Position numbers and translations under genes: made by a program. DNA of 64,000 bases from contig CM036197.1 in assembly GCA_020631735.1 (NCBI GenBank), positions 44,191,880 to 44,255,879 on the forward strand, in the 5' to 3' direction. Source of the DNA: Saccharum officinarum. Taxonomy: Eukaryota; Streptophyta; Magnoliopsida; Poales; Poaceae. The notes under the pieces were generated by a model that did no database searches, was not told where the DNA came from, and was given only the letters and a program-made list of their open reading frames with translations. Below, in pieces: positions 1 to 11,043 of this stretch; within the stretch, counting starts at the first letter, position 1; every line of letters begins with the position of its first letter.

Positions 1-620
1 CGGCGAGGAGAGCGGGCAGGCGAGCGGAGCTCACCTTGGCTGTGGTGTTGCAGTGGCCATGGCGACGACAGAAGGTGCTCGCTACATCCCATGCGTGGCA
101 CATGCTCAACAAAATGCTTCAATGTGGTAACCTTACCAGTCCTATAATAGGACGTGATTTTATTCAAGCCAAAGCAGACAACCAAAACTTAGCCAAGTTT
201 GAGCAATCGCTCCAAGCCTCCGACCAAACAAAGTGACTATTGGCTTGTGCAGGCTAGCTAAGTCTGACTTGGCTCAGAAAGCTAACCAAACATGGAATTG
301 AATGAGAACCAAACACACCCTATATACCCGATATGCATCAATAATTTAAAGTTGTCTCCCAACCTACTCTAAAACATGGTCCAACTAGTACCATGTCAGA
401 AATAGTGGCACATATGTCATTTTTTCTATTACATATTTGTTATTTTACTATAGTCACCTTTAATGCATATATTCCATTTCTTCTAAGTACGAGCAACCTA
501 TTGGTATTTGCTAGGGATTGGTATGGACACATAATGTACCCGCGTATGGACATGGGTTTCTTCGTGGGTTAAAAATTTAATGGATATAGGTATGGGCAGG
601 CGATACCTAGTGGGTACAAA

Positions 621-726
621 CACCCTGTTTGCTTGAACTTATCAGTTATGGTACAATGTTTTTCTCTCACAACAAAACATCACCAGCTGGTTTATCAGCC
701 TCAGAAACCCTCCAACGAACAGGGTG
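621..726. mobile_element. Small hAT-like MITE
   Basis: A short element bounded by inverted ends: CACCCTGTTTGCTTG on the left and CAACGAACAGGGTG on the right. The interior has TTATCAG and its complement-like counterpart, typical of very short hAT-derived MITEs in grasses. No clean 8-bp target duplication is visible, so the copy is probably old. It has no coding capacity. Confidence 0.6.
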
Positions 727-770
727 AAACCCATTCCCATCCCTGCTCACGCCTCATGTTCTCACACATC

Positions 771-1097
771 GGTGCCCGAGTAAGGCTTCAAAATGCTAGT
801 TCCTGTCACATCGAATATTTGATGTTGATTAGGAGGATTAAACATGAGGTAATTATCAAGCTAATTACATAAGCCCTGACGAATTCATTAAGCCTAACTA
901 ATCCATCATTAGCATATGTTTACTGTAGCTCTATATTGTCAAATCATGACCTAATTAGGCTTAATAGATTCATCCCGCAAATTAGCCTCCATCTGTGTGC
1001 AATTAGTTTTGTAACTAGTCTATGTTTAATACTTTTAATTAGCATCAAACATCTAATGTGACGGAACTCAAGTTTAGTCCGCTAGTATCCGAACACC
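771..1097. mobile_element. Degenerate MITE of the 'TTTAGTCC' type
   Basis: AT-rich sequence with motifs of a very common grass MITE group: GTCACATCGAATATTTGATG near the left, AATTCATTAAGCCTAACTAA in the middle, and GTTTAGTCCGCTAGTATCCG at the right. The copy looks eroded and its exact ends are uncertain. Confidence 0.5.
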
Positions 1098-1926
1098 AGC
1101 CACGGCATCATCAGTAACTTTCTTTGATTCTTAGCCATCGTTTCACTAAACTCTAAAAGGTAAAGCTTACGTTCTTAATGGACCATTTTGTAGTTTTATT
1201 GCTTGAAGCTAACTTGTCTATTCTCCTTATTTTAGGTTAGTGAAGATCTCGAGGTTGGATCATATTTTTTGTGATAATAATCAACCATCTTGTGTTCATG
1301 ATTGCGGCATTCTCTCTCGCCGAAGCCTCATCTCTTTATTCTGGTGGGCACATCGCGCCATGCGCTGGACACTGGCAGTACTGTGCCATTGTGGATGAGA
1401 TCATGTCTGTCTGGGAGCACCAAGCGCAAGCGGAGCACGGGGCAGGGGTGAGCGCAGGCGCAGTGCGCACGCGTTACACGAATCGTGGCTGAAGGAACAA
1501 GGCCCAGTCGTCGGCTCGTGGCCTGCCAATTCCGGACGTGCCCATGCGAGCCTAGCCCACCCCTGGTCAGTGGTCCGAGGCCCTATGATCGGTTCGCGTT
1601 TCAGCCTCTCAGGCGGTGTCTCGCCCGGCGGCCACCGCTGCTCGGTCGCTCTCGGCTCGGGTTCTCCGCTGCCCATGCCCTGACGCCTCCACTCCACGGC
1701 CGCACGCGCTGCATCGGCGTGACAGCCCGTCGCCCGCCGTAGCAGCTAGTAGTGGCTGCCACCGTCGCCGTCAGCCCGTCACCGGCAGCCGCTGATCGAT
1801 ATGCATCCATCCCCCACCGACCCGCGGATGGTTTCCACGCCGCTGTCCGCAACCAAACGCCGCAGCGGCTCGCGAGGTGGTGCGTGTTCGTCATCGTCAC
1901 CCAGACTTGACTTTCGACCGCGCCCG

Positions 1927-1962
1927 CTTCCTTTCCTTTCCTTTCCTTTCCTTTCCTTTCTA
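1927..1962. repeat. TTTCC/CTTTC pentanucleotide microsatellite
   Basis: Six or so consecutive copies of a five-base TTTCC unit. A simple sequence repeat in GC-rich non-coding DNA; likely length-polymorphic. Confidence 0.85.
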
Positions 1963-3687
1963 CTTGGTGGGATCCGGGAATCCACCGGTCGATCCGCCAA
2001 CGGTACGGACGGCTAGCGACGCGACGAGGAAGAGGAACTCGTACTAGCTACGAGGCTGAAGCAGCAGCAGCGCCTAGAGAAAAAGGCAACGAGGCTGGCA
2101 CCAAGCTGCTGCGAGGTGACGTGGCACGGGCCAATCCTGCTCCTGCGTGAAGTACACGACGGCACTAGCTTCATCCACAGGCTATGTACGGGGAATTCGA
2201 TGACCGATAGAGTGGGCTCGCAGCTCGCTCGCATTCAGTTCAGCTACCCTGAATGAAATGGATCACAAGCTAGCCACATCACCATATCGTAATGCTCCAT
2301 CTAATGATGACGACGCGCGCGTCCACCGGAACCCGATCGAGTCGCTCATCATCACGGTGATACTTGCACAGTACTTAAAGCACGCGCGCACGACATTCTA
2401 CGTACGCTCCTGAAGCTTTCAGATGGAATCCAGAGCTTCATTGATAATGAGGAGGAAAAGGTCCCTGCCCTGCCTGAAGATGGAATCCGATCGCTTTTCG
2501 CGTGGCCCGTGTCTTTCCGCGTGGTGCCAGTTGACCAGAAATAACAAGCAAACAGCATACTCCTGGTGCCGTGACCAACCAGACTCCCTCCAAAGTACCC
2601 GTACGCGAGAAATAAAATGGCGTGCCGATTGCATTGCAGCTGGGAGGTAACATTCAGATTTGCAGGCAGACCCCGCAGCAGAGCAGGTTCCCGGACCTAA
2701 TCAGTCCCCCGCACCAGCAGCGATCGAGCGACTAAACCATCTGAAAACACACAGGTTAGTTAAGTTAAGCAGCCCCTGGTCTGGTAGGACGACGTGACTA
2801 AACACCCGGCCATTAGCTCATTAACAGACGGCGGATTACCACTAATGGCCATGGCTCGCTCGCTCTCGTTCCAGAGCGGCGGAGAGAAGAAACAACAAAC
2901 AACAGAGATGTGTTGCTGACTTGGACTTGCCTCGTCGCGCTCGCGGCGCCCAACACAAAAGGACAAAATGAAAAAGAAGGCCGGGGTGGAGAGCAACGTC
3001 GCAACACGCCCGGCCCGGCCCATCCCGAGGCCCGCGCCGCGACACGGTAGTCGAGACTCGAGAGCAAGATGAAGAAGTTGACCGATCCTTCGTCGGATGT
3101 GTGTGCCGGGACTGCCCCTGCCGCCCCCCGCCGAGTGTCGTGCGGACGAGAGCCGCGATACCGCGCCACGCGGGGCCGCGGGGGCCTCCTAGTCCTAGGC
3201 CGGCCCGCCACTGTCACGACCCACGAGCGCCCGGCCTGCCGGCGTGTGCCACCTGCCGCGCCGGCTCCGCACCATTCCCACACAGTGGCAGACTGGCAGT
3301 GGCAGGGGAGTAATATACCCTCCCCTGACCCTGACACATCGGGCCGGGACGCCGGGCACCCCTTGTTGCTTCGGTTCAAAATATTTCGAAAAGGCTCCGC
3401 CGCCTCCTCTCCCCTCGGCTTCTCGCTCGGATCCGAGCCAACGGAACCATTCCTGGCAATTCGAGGCCGCAAGTCCATGCGAGCTCCGCGATTTCCCTGA
3501 GGTGGTTCTCGTTTCCGGGGCGGGCCTCACCGATCCAACAAAGCGCGAGCTCGTCGGCGCTTCAAAGCCACGAGATTCTTTGCCGTCGAGTTCACTCCAC
3601 CCCGCACCAAGAAAGCTCCACCTCCCCCACCGCGCACAAGAAAAAACCTACTACCTATTAACCCCTAATCCCACCAGTAATCCCACC

Positions 3688-6600
3688 ATGGCCTCGTCTC
3701 TGCCGCCGCGCAGCTCCTACCAGGTGATTCCCCCTTTCCCTCCCCACGCAGCAGCAGACTTGCTCTTGTAATCTTGTTCTTGCGTTGCTACTAATTTAGC
3801 GTTCCGAGCTGCCTACGATTTGACGAAATGTGGCCGCGGTGACGGCGTTGTGAACTGCAGAAGAAGGAGAACGCGGGGCCGGCGCGCCGCGAGATGGGGT
3901 ACAGGTCGACGCCGCGCCGGAACGTGCTCTCGGCTCTCAACAACGGCGAGGCCAACGGCGGGGCGCCGTCTGTGCCGGTGGATGGCGGCGGCGGTGGCGC
4001 CGGTGGCGTGGCAGAGGCGGCGCCCGTGATCGAGTTCAGTGGGAGAGAGGACGTGGAGCGCTTGCTCGCCGAGAAAATGAAGGGCAAAAGCAAGAACGAT
4101 TTCAAGGTGGGTTTGGAAGTTTTGTTTACTGATGATGATGTGTTATTGTTGCGGATTTGTGGGGGGCGGTGCCTTAAATTAGTCGTGCTTATGCAGGGGA
4201 GGGTCGATCAGATGAGTGACTACATCAAGAAGCTCAGGGCGTGCATCCGGTGGTACATGGAGCTGGAGGATGGCTATTTGGCTGAGCAGGAGAAGCTGCG
4301 AGGTGCTATGGACTCTGAGAACACCCGTCATACCGAATTGGGTAATGAATCCTCTCTCTCTCTCTCTATTTGTTTCTGTCTGCCTGATCTGTTGGGGTGG
4401 AAAATTTGAGCCCTTCTCAGCACACAGTACTATTTATGTCCGAAGATTCTGAATTATTGTTCCATCATTAGCTGAGTTGAGTGTAGCTCAGAGCCACAGT
4501 ATTTTATTGATAGAATTCTCTTTTCAGAGAGCCAGCTCAGCAATGTTATTAAAGAGCTGAAAGCTACTAACTTGGACTTGACAAGGCGTTGTGAGTCTCT
4601 AGAGGAGAGCTTCAACAAGGAAAAGTCCGAAAAACAGGTGAGGGGGTGATCTTGTTTCACTGTTGTGATAACTTCTATATTTCCAACTGAAGTTTTATAT
4701 GCTCAATTGTACATATGGCAGATCGCTGTGGAGTCTTATGAGAAAGAAAAGCAGGAAAGGGAATCAGCTGAGAGTTCACGAGATGTGCTGACTGTGGACC
4801 TAGAAAGGGTCACTCATGATGCTAAGCGGTTTAGCGAGCAGGTAATGGTTGAAAGAGTCTTTTTTTTTTTGAGATATGGTGAACATAGTCTCATTGAATA
4901 TTTTCACATGGTTTTGTATCTTGAAACATGTTTGTTAACATAATATGTGCTGTGAATTGTCAAACCAGCTAAAAATGGTCCAAGACACGAATAAAAGGCT
5001 GCAAGAATACAACACCAGCCTGCAACAATACAACAGTAACCTTCAGGCTGATGCCTCAAAGAGTGGTGAGACTATCTCAAAACTTCAGAAAGAGAAGAGT
5101 GCCATGATGGAAACTATGGCTATTCTGAGAGAAAGTAACAGCTCAATGGGTAATCAGCTTGAATCTTCTAGAGTGAGTATTTCCATTAAATATATTTGAT
5201 CGACAATCTATTTAATTTTACATGCTTCCATAAGAGAAACCATGGACTATTCAGTCAATTTGGATAGTGATTTTGTTTTGTAATCTCTTTGCACATGTAT
5301 ACTGCACAATGCATGACATATGTGTGTATTTTTTTTAAAAAAAATTGTGATATTTTTTAATGCTCTTTTAGGTTTCTCAACAAGAAGCTATTAGAGTGAA
5401 GGAAGAGCTTAGGAAAGAAGTGGAGTGCCTTAGAGTTGAATTAAAGCAAGTTAGAGATGATCGTGATCATTCAGTTATTCAGTTGAACAGCTTGAATATT
5501 GAACTTGGTAAATACAAGGAAGAGATTGGTAAAACTTCAAAAGAATGTGAAAGTTTCCGCAGAAAAGTATCCGAACTTGAGGTTTGTAGCTTCAGATTTA
5601 TACTCGTATCTGTTATGCATAACTATTGGGCTTAAATTGCTCTCCATTTTTAGGAAACGTGCAATACACAACAAGAACAGATTCGGTCATTTCAGAAGCA
5701 GCTTGCAGTTGCGACTGAGAAGTTAAAGGTTAGAAGTTGAAACATATGCTACTATTGTTCTTTATACCTTCACAAAACATATGCACTGTTCTGTTATTTG
5801 TCATCTCAAAATTGATACAATTATTCACCTATGCAGCTTGCTGATGTAACTGCGATAGAGGCGATGACAGGATATGAAGAACAGAAGGAGAAAATAAAAT
5901 ACCTTGAACAACGTTTAGCACAGGCAGAGTCTCAAATTGTGGAAGGTGACGAGTTACGGAAAAAACTCCACAACACTATATTGGTAATATATCTGAAAAC
6001 ATGATTTCTTGCTCTCTGTCTATATAGTATGTTAATAATTAATTTGGTATTTATTGGTATGATTTTCTTTTCTCAAAAAAGTTTTAAATTAATGGTTAAT
6101 GTACTATTGTGTATGACTTACTCTCTAGGTAATAATCGACCTCATATTTGCAGGAATTGAAAGGAAACATTAGGGTTTTTTGTAGAGTTCGACCACTTCT
6201 TCGATTTGATGGTGATTCCAATGGTCCAGAAGGTGCCTCTATCTCTTTTCCAACATCTGTAGAGTCTACTGGACGTGGCATTGATTTGATAAACCAAGGT
6301 GAATGATACGTTCAACTTGTTATTTCTTGGGTTGCCCAGTAAGTTTTTCTTGGGTTGCCCAGTTAGTTTTGGATAATGACACTAGTAAGGTGTTGTCTTT
6401 TTTTCTTCCTTGTGTAGGTCAAAAGCTCTCCTTCTCATATGACAAGGTTTTTGACCATGATGCTTCACAGGAAGATGTGTTTGTGGAAATATCGCAACTA
6501 GTCCAAAGTGCCCTTGATGGGTACAAGGTACTAACTTTGCATGGCAATATGTGCTAATGGATAGTATATTAAGTATGAATTGTCATCTTACCTTTTAAAT

Positions 6601-7933
6601 ATTGTCCTTTATTCCCAACATGATGAGTAAGGAAGGCACCCGCAACTATATGTGTAAATTATTAGTCAGTTGAGTTTCAAGCAACAAGGATACCCTAGTT
6701 TTGTTTTTCTGCCCTCCAAGACATTCCACATGCTATTTTAGTTGATCACTATTGTGTTATGATTATTTTTCCATTGATCATGACATATGGTAAAAAAACA
6801 AACCATGGTAATATTATTTTTAACATCTTTGCAAGTGATGAGCGTTTCAAAACTGATTACCTAAGTCACACACAATCACGTTTCTGTTAGCCTCATATGT
6901 TATGTCAATCTTTATTTTTTCCCCAAATAACTTGTAATGGTAATATCATGTTTATGTGCCTCTGTGATACAGGTATGCATATTTGCATATGGTCAAACTG
7001 GATCTGGTAAAACTTATACAATGATGGGTAAACCAGGAATTGATCAAAAAGGGATAATACCTCGTTCTTTGGAGCAAATTTTTAAGACCAGCCAGTTTCT
7101 AGAATCTCAAGGATGGAATTATACCATGCAAGTTAGTCTTGCAAAGCTATTTAGCTTCTGGAGTATTGTTTTATTTTATGTTGTTACTAATTTAGTCGAT
7201 GCATATTTGATCCGTTGTGCAGGCATCAATGTTGGAAATATACAATGAGACCATTCGTGATTTGTTAGTGCCTGGTCGGTCTAACGGTTTTGAGATGACG
7301 TCCAATAAACAATACACTATAAAGCATGACCCTCATGGGAATACGACCGTGTCTGAGCTTACAATTATTGATGTCTTTGGTATTGCTGATGTGACTAGTC
7401 TACTAGAGAAAGCATCCCAGAGTAGGTGAGTTACTCTGATTTCAGTATTGTATATGACATCTATTAGTAGTACTTGTTTGCTTAAATAGGATAGATTATA
7501 ATTGGTTCGTTATCTTCTGTTATGTATAAGGGGTAGTATCTTATTATAAAATTGATAAAACCATATGTGTTGCTTATTGTTTTTATTGAAAATGAATTTT
7601 TGAGGGTTCACATTATGTCTAAAATGGCTATTTATAATTCAACATCCTTCCCCGTTCCAAATTATAAGTTGCTTTGATTGTTTTGGTACATCCATTTTGA
7701 TATGCATGTAGATATAATGTATGTCTAGATACATAGCAAATTCTAGGTACCAAAAAAGTCAAAGCGACTTATAATTTGGAAAGGAGAGAGTATATCTCTG
7801 CGTGACTACATATCTTGACTGGATCTAATAATGTTATCTGCATTTAAATAGGTCTGTGGGTAAGACTCAGATGAATGAACAGTCCTCTAGAAGTCATTTT
7901 GTGTTCACATTGAAGATATCCGGATCTAATGAG
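3688..7933 (+). CDS. Kinesin-14 minus-end-directed motor (ATK1/ATK5-like), 3' end missing
   Basis: A C-terminal-motor kinesin of the plant ATK1/KatA group, which moves toward microtubule minus ends and helps focus spindle poles. Fourteen exons are visible: 3688-3723, 3861-4106, 4197-4341, 4528-4637, 4722-4841, 4969-5172, 5372-5581, 5654-5728, 5837-5983, 6154-6298, 6418-6527, 6973-7131, 7223-7425 and 7852-7933. They sum to 1992 nt (664 codons) without a stop. A basic N-terminal tail is followed by a coiled coil (about residues 115-430) with a family-conserved [10 protein letters not shown] segment, the neck ([14 protein letters not shown], from 432), the P-loop GQTGSGKT (523-530) and switch I SSRSH (648-652). 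The frame stops after the SGSNE exon. Switch II (DLAGSE) and the remaining motor, about 100-130 residues in ATK1, are absent: the next intron runs into a Gypsy LTR at 8049, and nothing kinesin-like appears beyond the gap. Start: ATG 3688 begins MASSLPPRS, like ATK1. Confidence 0.93.
7646..7790. mobile_element. Stowaway-like MITE in kinesin intron 13
   Basis: Inverted ends of about 30 bp read CCAAATTATAAGTTGCTTTG on the left and CAAAGCGACTTATAATTTGG on the right, ending GGAGAGAG next to TA. This is the classic grass Stowaway (Tc1/mariner-derived) signature. It lies within the intron between kinesin exons 13 and 14 and should be removed by splicing. Confidence 0.8.
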
Positions 7934-8048
7934 GTATAGATTGGAACATTTTCATAATTATCACACGAACATCTACAAAAATATACAGTGTTCCTTATGC
8001 TTCTCTTTCAGACTGATGCCAATCCCTTTAGACAAATATTTTGCATGT

Positions 8049-10950
8049 TGTCACACTCCAATTAAAGGACAATAAAGAGTGCATACATCTTATGTGCGCC
8101 CCAGGAATAGTCGCACACATAAGCTGACAAATTTAACAAAAGTATCATCACCATGTACATACATAACGTTATTACATCACGTAGTTCTTACATCACAAGC
8201 GGAAAAGTAAATCGCTACTCTCAGGCGTAGTGTCTGATCCACAGGGAAGGACGACTGGTTGACCCAAACCTAGAAATCTTCCGGGAAGTCCTCGTAGAAA
8301 CTGTCATCTGTTACCCATCCGGGATTTTTATCCAAAAACAATATAGCAACAAGTGTGAGTACATTTGTACTCCGCAAGTATAGTATGAGGATTCATAAGG
8401 CTCAAAAAGGATAGACACGGTTGACTGCAGTTAGCACTTTTAGTAGATCAACATTTCATTATTAATCATTATTAAGTTATGCTCAAGCTCCCATTTAACC
8501 CACATGATCCACTACTAGAATTAAGAAGAGAAAGCAACAGTGTGATCCCATCATCATCATCATAGTTCATCCACATATCAAGTAACCATTTATTCTGTGA
8601 GTTTTCCGGGCCGCTCGTGTCCGTGAGCACGGCTGTTATAACAGTTTTGACACTCTGCAGAGGTTGTGCATCTTTACCCGTGAGTCGTGTTACCCGTATG
8701 CCCGGGGCCCGTCGACACCCTAACACTTCCAAGGTGAGCAGGCAGGGTACACTATGAAGCCTTCCATAGGCCTCTTCTAACAAGTTAGGGCCGCGAGGTT
8801 TCCTCGGCAGGCAGATATAGAGAACCCCCTTTCGATGGCACATTTCCCGCAGGCTATACACATCAGAACAGAGGCAGTTCTATACCCAACGTGGCAAGCC
8901 CCTCTTGCGCCCTTTCGGGTAACCTCTAACAAGTTAGAAAAGATCCTACTACTGAGCTAAAGTCAGAGCCATTTAACTCCCACGGTTGCACTGTAAGTCC
9001 CAGCTTTTGCCCTACAGATAAGTCCTTACGGAGAGTTTAGGGCAACATGATCAACATCATTTGCACCATCACCCTATAGTTCCACCATTATCATCATGTT
9101 TATCCGTTGGTTCCATTAGTCATGGTGTAGATCATGTTTAATTAGAGCACTAGCATTCTACCCATATGCAAATAATCCCCATAGGAATCAAGGTACAAGT
9201 CATCAATTTGCTAGGAAATCCTTATAGTCGAGCAATATTAGACACATGCATAATGAGTGTGTTATATAATGAATAGGACAACAAGGTAGGCCCATGCTAT
9301 ACTTGCCTTGGTTCACGAACTGCTGCTGGTCCTGCTGCTCCTCGTACGTGTCCGGATTCCTGATGTACTCCTCACCGTCTGAACTCGAACGACACGAAGT
9401 ACAACACGCAATTCGGAGCAGACATACAAGCAAAACATGGCTACTATTAGAACAGTACACCAACAATAAATAAATCTGAATAAAATGTTTACCAAAATCA
9501 TCTACGTCTCGCTACGATCACATTGACGCGACTTGCACGAAAAATGGAGCTACAACGCAAAAGTTACGCGCTAAGCAAGGTTCCAAAACTAGCTACTAAA
9601 CTAGTCTTAATCGAGAAACTTAAAAGCTTCTAACAGGTCCATCAGTAGCACTAATGCGTAGATTACGAAATTACAAAACTAACGCAAGTTGAACGGGTCG
9701 AATCGGAGCTAAAACGACGATTTTATACACGTTTTACTGCAGTGGCAATTCTGTAAATAGATCAAACTATTTTCGGATTTAAAATAAATCAAAATTCGGA
9801 TTTATTCAAATGGCCGAGGACTGCGGGTTCAAATTCACGAAAGTAGGGGGTCGCTTTAGCAAAAAGACCCGCGAAGGGGTATCGGCTGATTTCGGCCGTT
9901 GATCTTGCGATGGATGGGCAAGATTAAATGGAGGGGGAGAAGAGAGATGCGGCCGCCGGAGGGGAGAACGGATGCGGCGGCATCGCCATTGACGGCGGCG
10001 AGAACCTCGCCGGCGTTGTCCAATTGAGCGCTACAGGGCTCGGTTTTCAAATTGGGAAGCACAGGAGTGAAGAGGAGATGATGGCGAACTTGGTGGGGCA
10101 CATCACGCGGGCAGAGGACATCCCGCACGGAGTCGCCATGGCCGGCGGCGGAAAAGGGCTCGCCGGAGTGCACGGTTCGGGGGCCACGGTCCACGGTTCG
10201 ATGAACCGTGAGCACCGGGAGAGAGAGGGGAGCGAGAGGGTTCTCACCGCGGGGAAAAACGGGGCGGAGACGGCTCGGAGGAGGCTGTCCGCGCGGAGGG
10301 GCGGTTGGCGGAGCTCGGAGACCTCGGGGCGGCGGTTCTCTCGGGCACGGCGACGCGAGAGGGAGCGGGGAAAAACAACAGCGGATGCGGGGTCGGCCTC
10401 GGCTTCCTTTTGTAGAGGCAAGGGCGCGGGGAGGACGCTCCCACGACGTGGAACGTGGGCGCGGTGCGGTTGCGGCTGACCGGCGCGGTTGCGGGACGTG
10501 CGGGAGGAAGGGGGCGGCTCTGACTGGCGGGGCCGGGATGGCAGCGGCTAGGCGGGACGGAGGCGCGGCAGCGGTTGCTGTCCGAAGCTGGGCTGGCGCG
10601 CTTGCTGGGCCAAGCAGGCCGAAGCAGTTGCGGTGCGGGAGGGAGGAACGAAGCTGGGCTGGCGGCTGGCGAGGAAAGAAATGGGCCAGCGCAAGGAAAG
10701 GCCTACGGGCTGAACTGAGGAAGGGAAGGAATGGAAGGAATTTTTTTTTAATCTTTTAGCATTTGAAACAAAACCACCCATCACAAAAATACTTGTGCAA
10801 CAGCATGCATGCATGAACATTTTCTAACCTTATGATTGATTTTAATTTCCCAAAAATTTATTATTCCCTAAATTTGAATGCACAACAAATTCATATTTAA
10901 ATCAATTTATCTATTTTTTTTTAAATAATACAAAAATTTAGGGTGTCACA
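8049..10950 (-). repeat. 3' LTR of the Gypsy element
   Basis: 2902-bp LTR bounded by TGTCACA on both plus-strand ends, so on the element strand it runs TGTGACACCC ... TGTGACA. Bases 8049-8580 match 17238-17764 with roughly a dozen differences and small indels by eye, which indicates a fairly recent insertion. The part at 9900-10750 is strikingly GC-rich and gives long spurious frames on both strands; these are not counted as genes. Confidence 0.93.
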
Positions 10951-10966
10951 ATTCTACCCCCTTAAG
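10951..10966 (-). other. Polypurine tract of the Gypsy element
   Basis: On the minus strand the sequence CTTAAGGGGGTAGAAT abuts the LTR start TGTGACACCC. This is where plus-strand DNA synthesis primes in LTR retrotransposons, and it fixes the inner edge of the 3' LTR. Confidence 0.85.
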
Positions 10967-11043
10967 AGAATCTCGTCCTCGAGATTGGATGATGCTTACT
11001 CAAAAAGCTGTGGATAAGACTTTCTCAAATCTTCTTCTCTTTC

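Larger units (their letters stand above)
1..3687. other. Intergenic region upstream of the kinesin gene
   Basis: No coding sequence with family resemblance or believable splicing was found on either strand. The first 1.3 kb is AT-rich and contains two MITE-like stretches (listed separately). From about 1400 onward it becomes GC-rich, with long spurious reading frames caused by composition. The last few hundred bases before 3688 are probably the promoter and 5' leader of the kinesin gene, but no confident TATA box or start site was identified. Confidence 0.6.

Noticed and set aside
2813..3478. 221-codon frame on the minus strand
   Set aside because: Low-complexity Arg/Pro/Ser product of a GC-rich upstream region, overlapping frames on both strands, no recognisable domain.
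8012..8048. Possible kinesin exon 15 after an acceptor-like TTCTCTTTCAG
   Set aside because: Its translation (TDANPFRQIF) does not match the conserved kinesin-14 sequence that should follow SGSNE; it is probably intron.
9928..10759. Long glycine/arginine-rich open frames on both strands
   Set aside because: They lie inside the LTR, overlap on opposite strands and have no domain; GC composition explains them.
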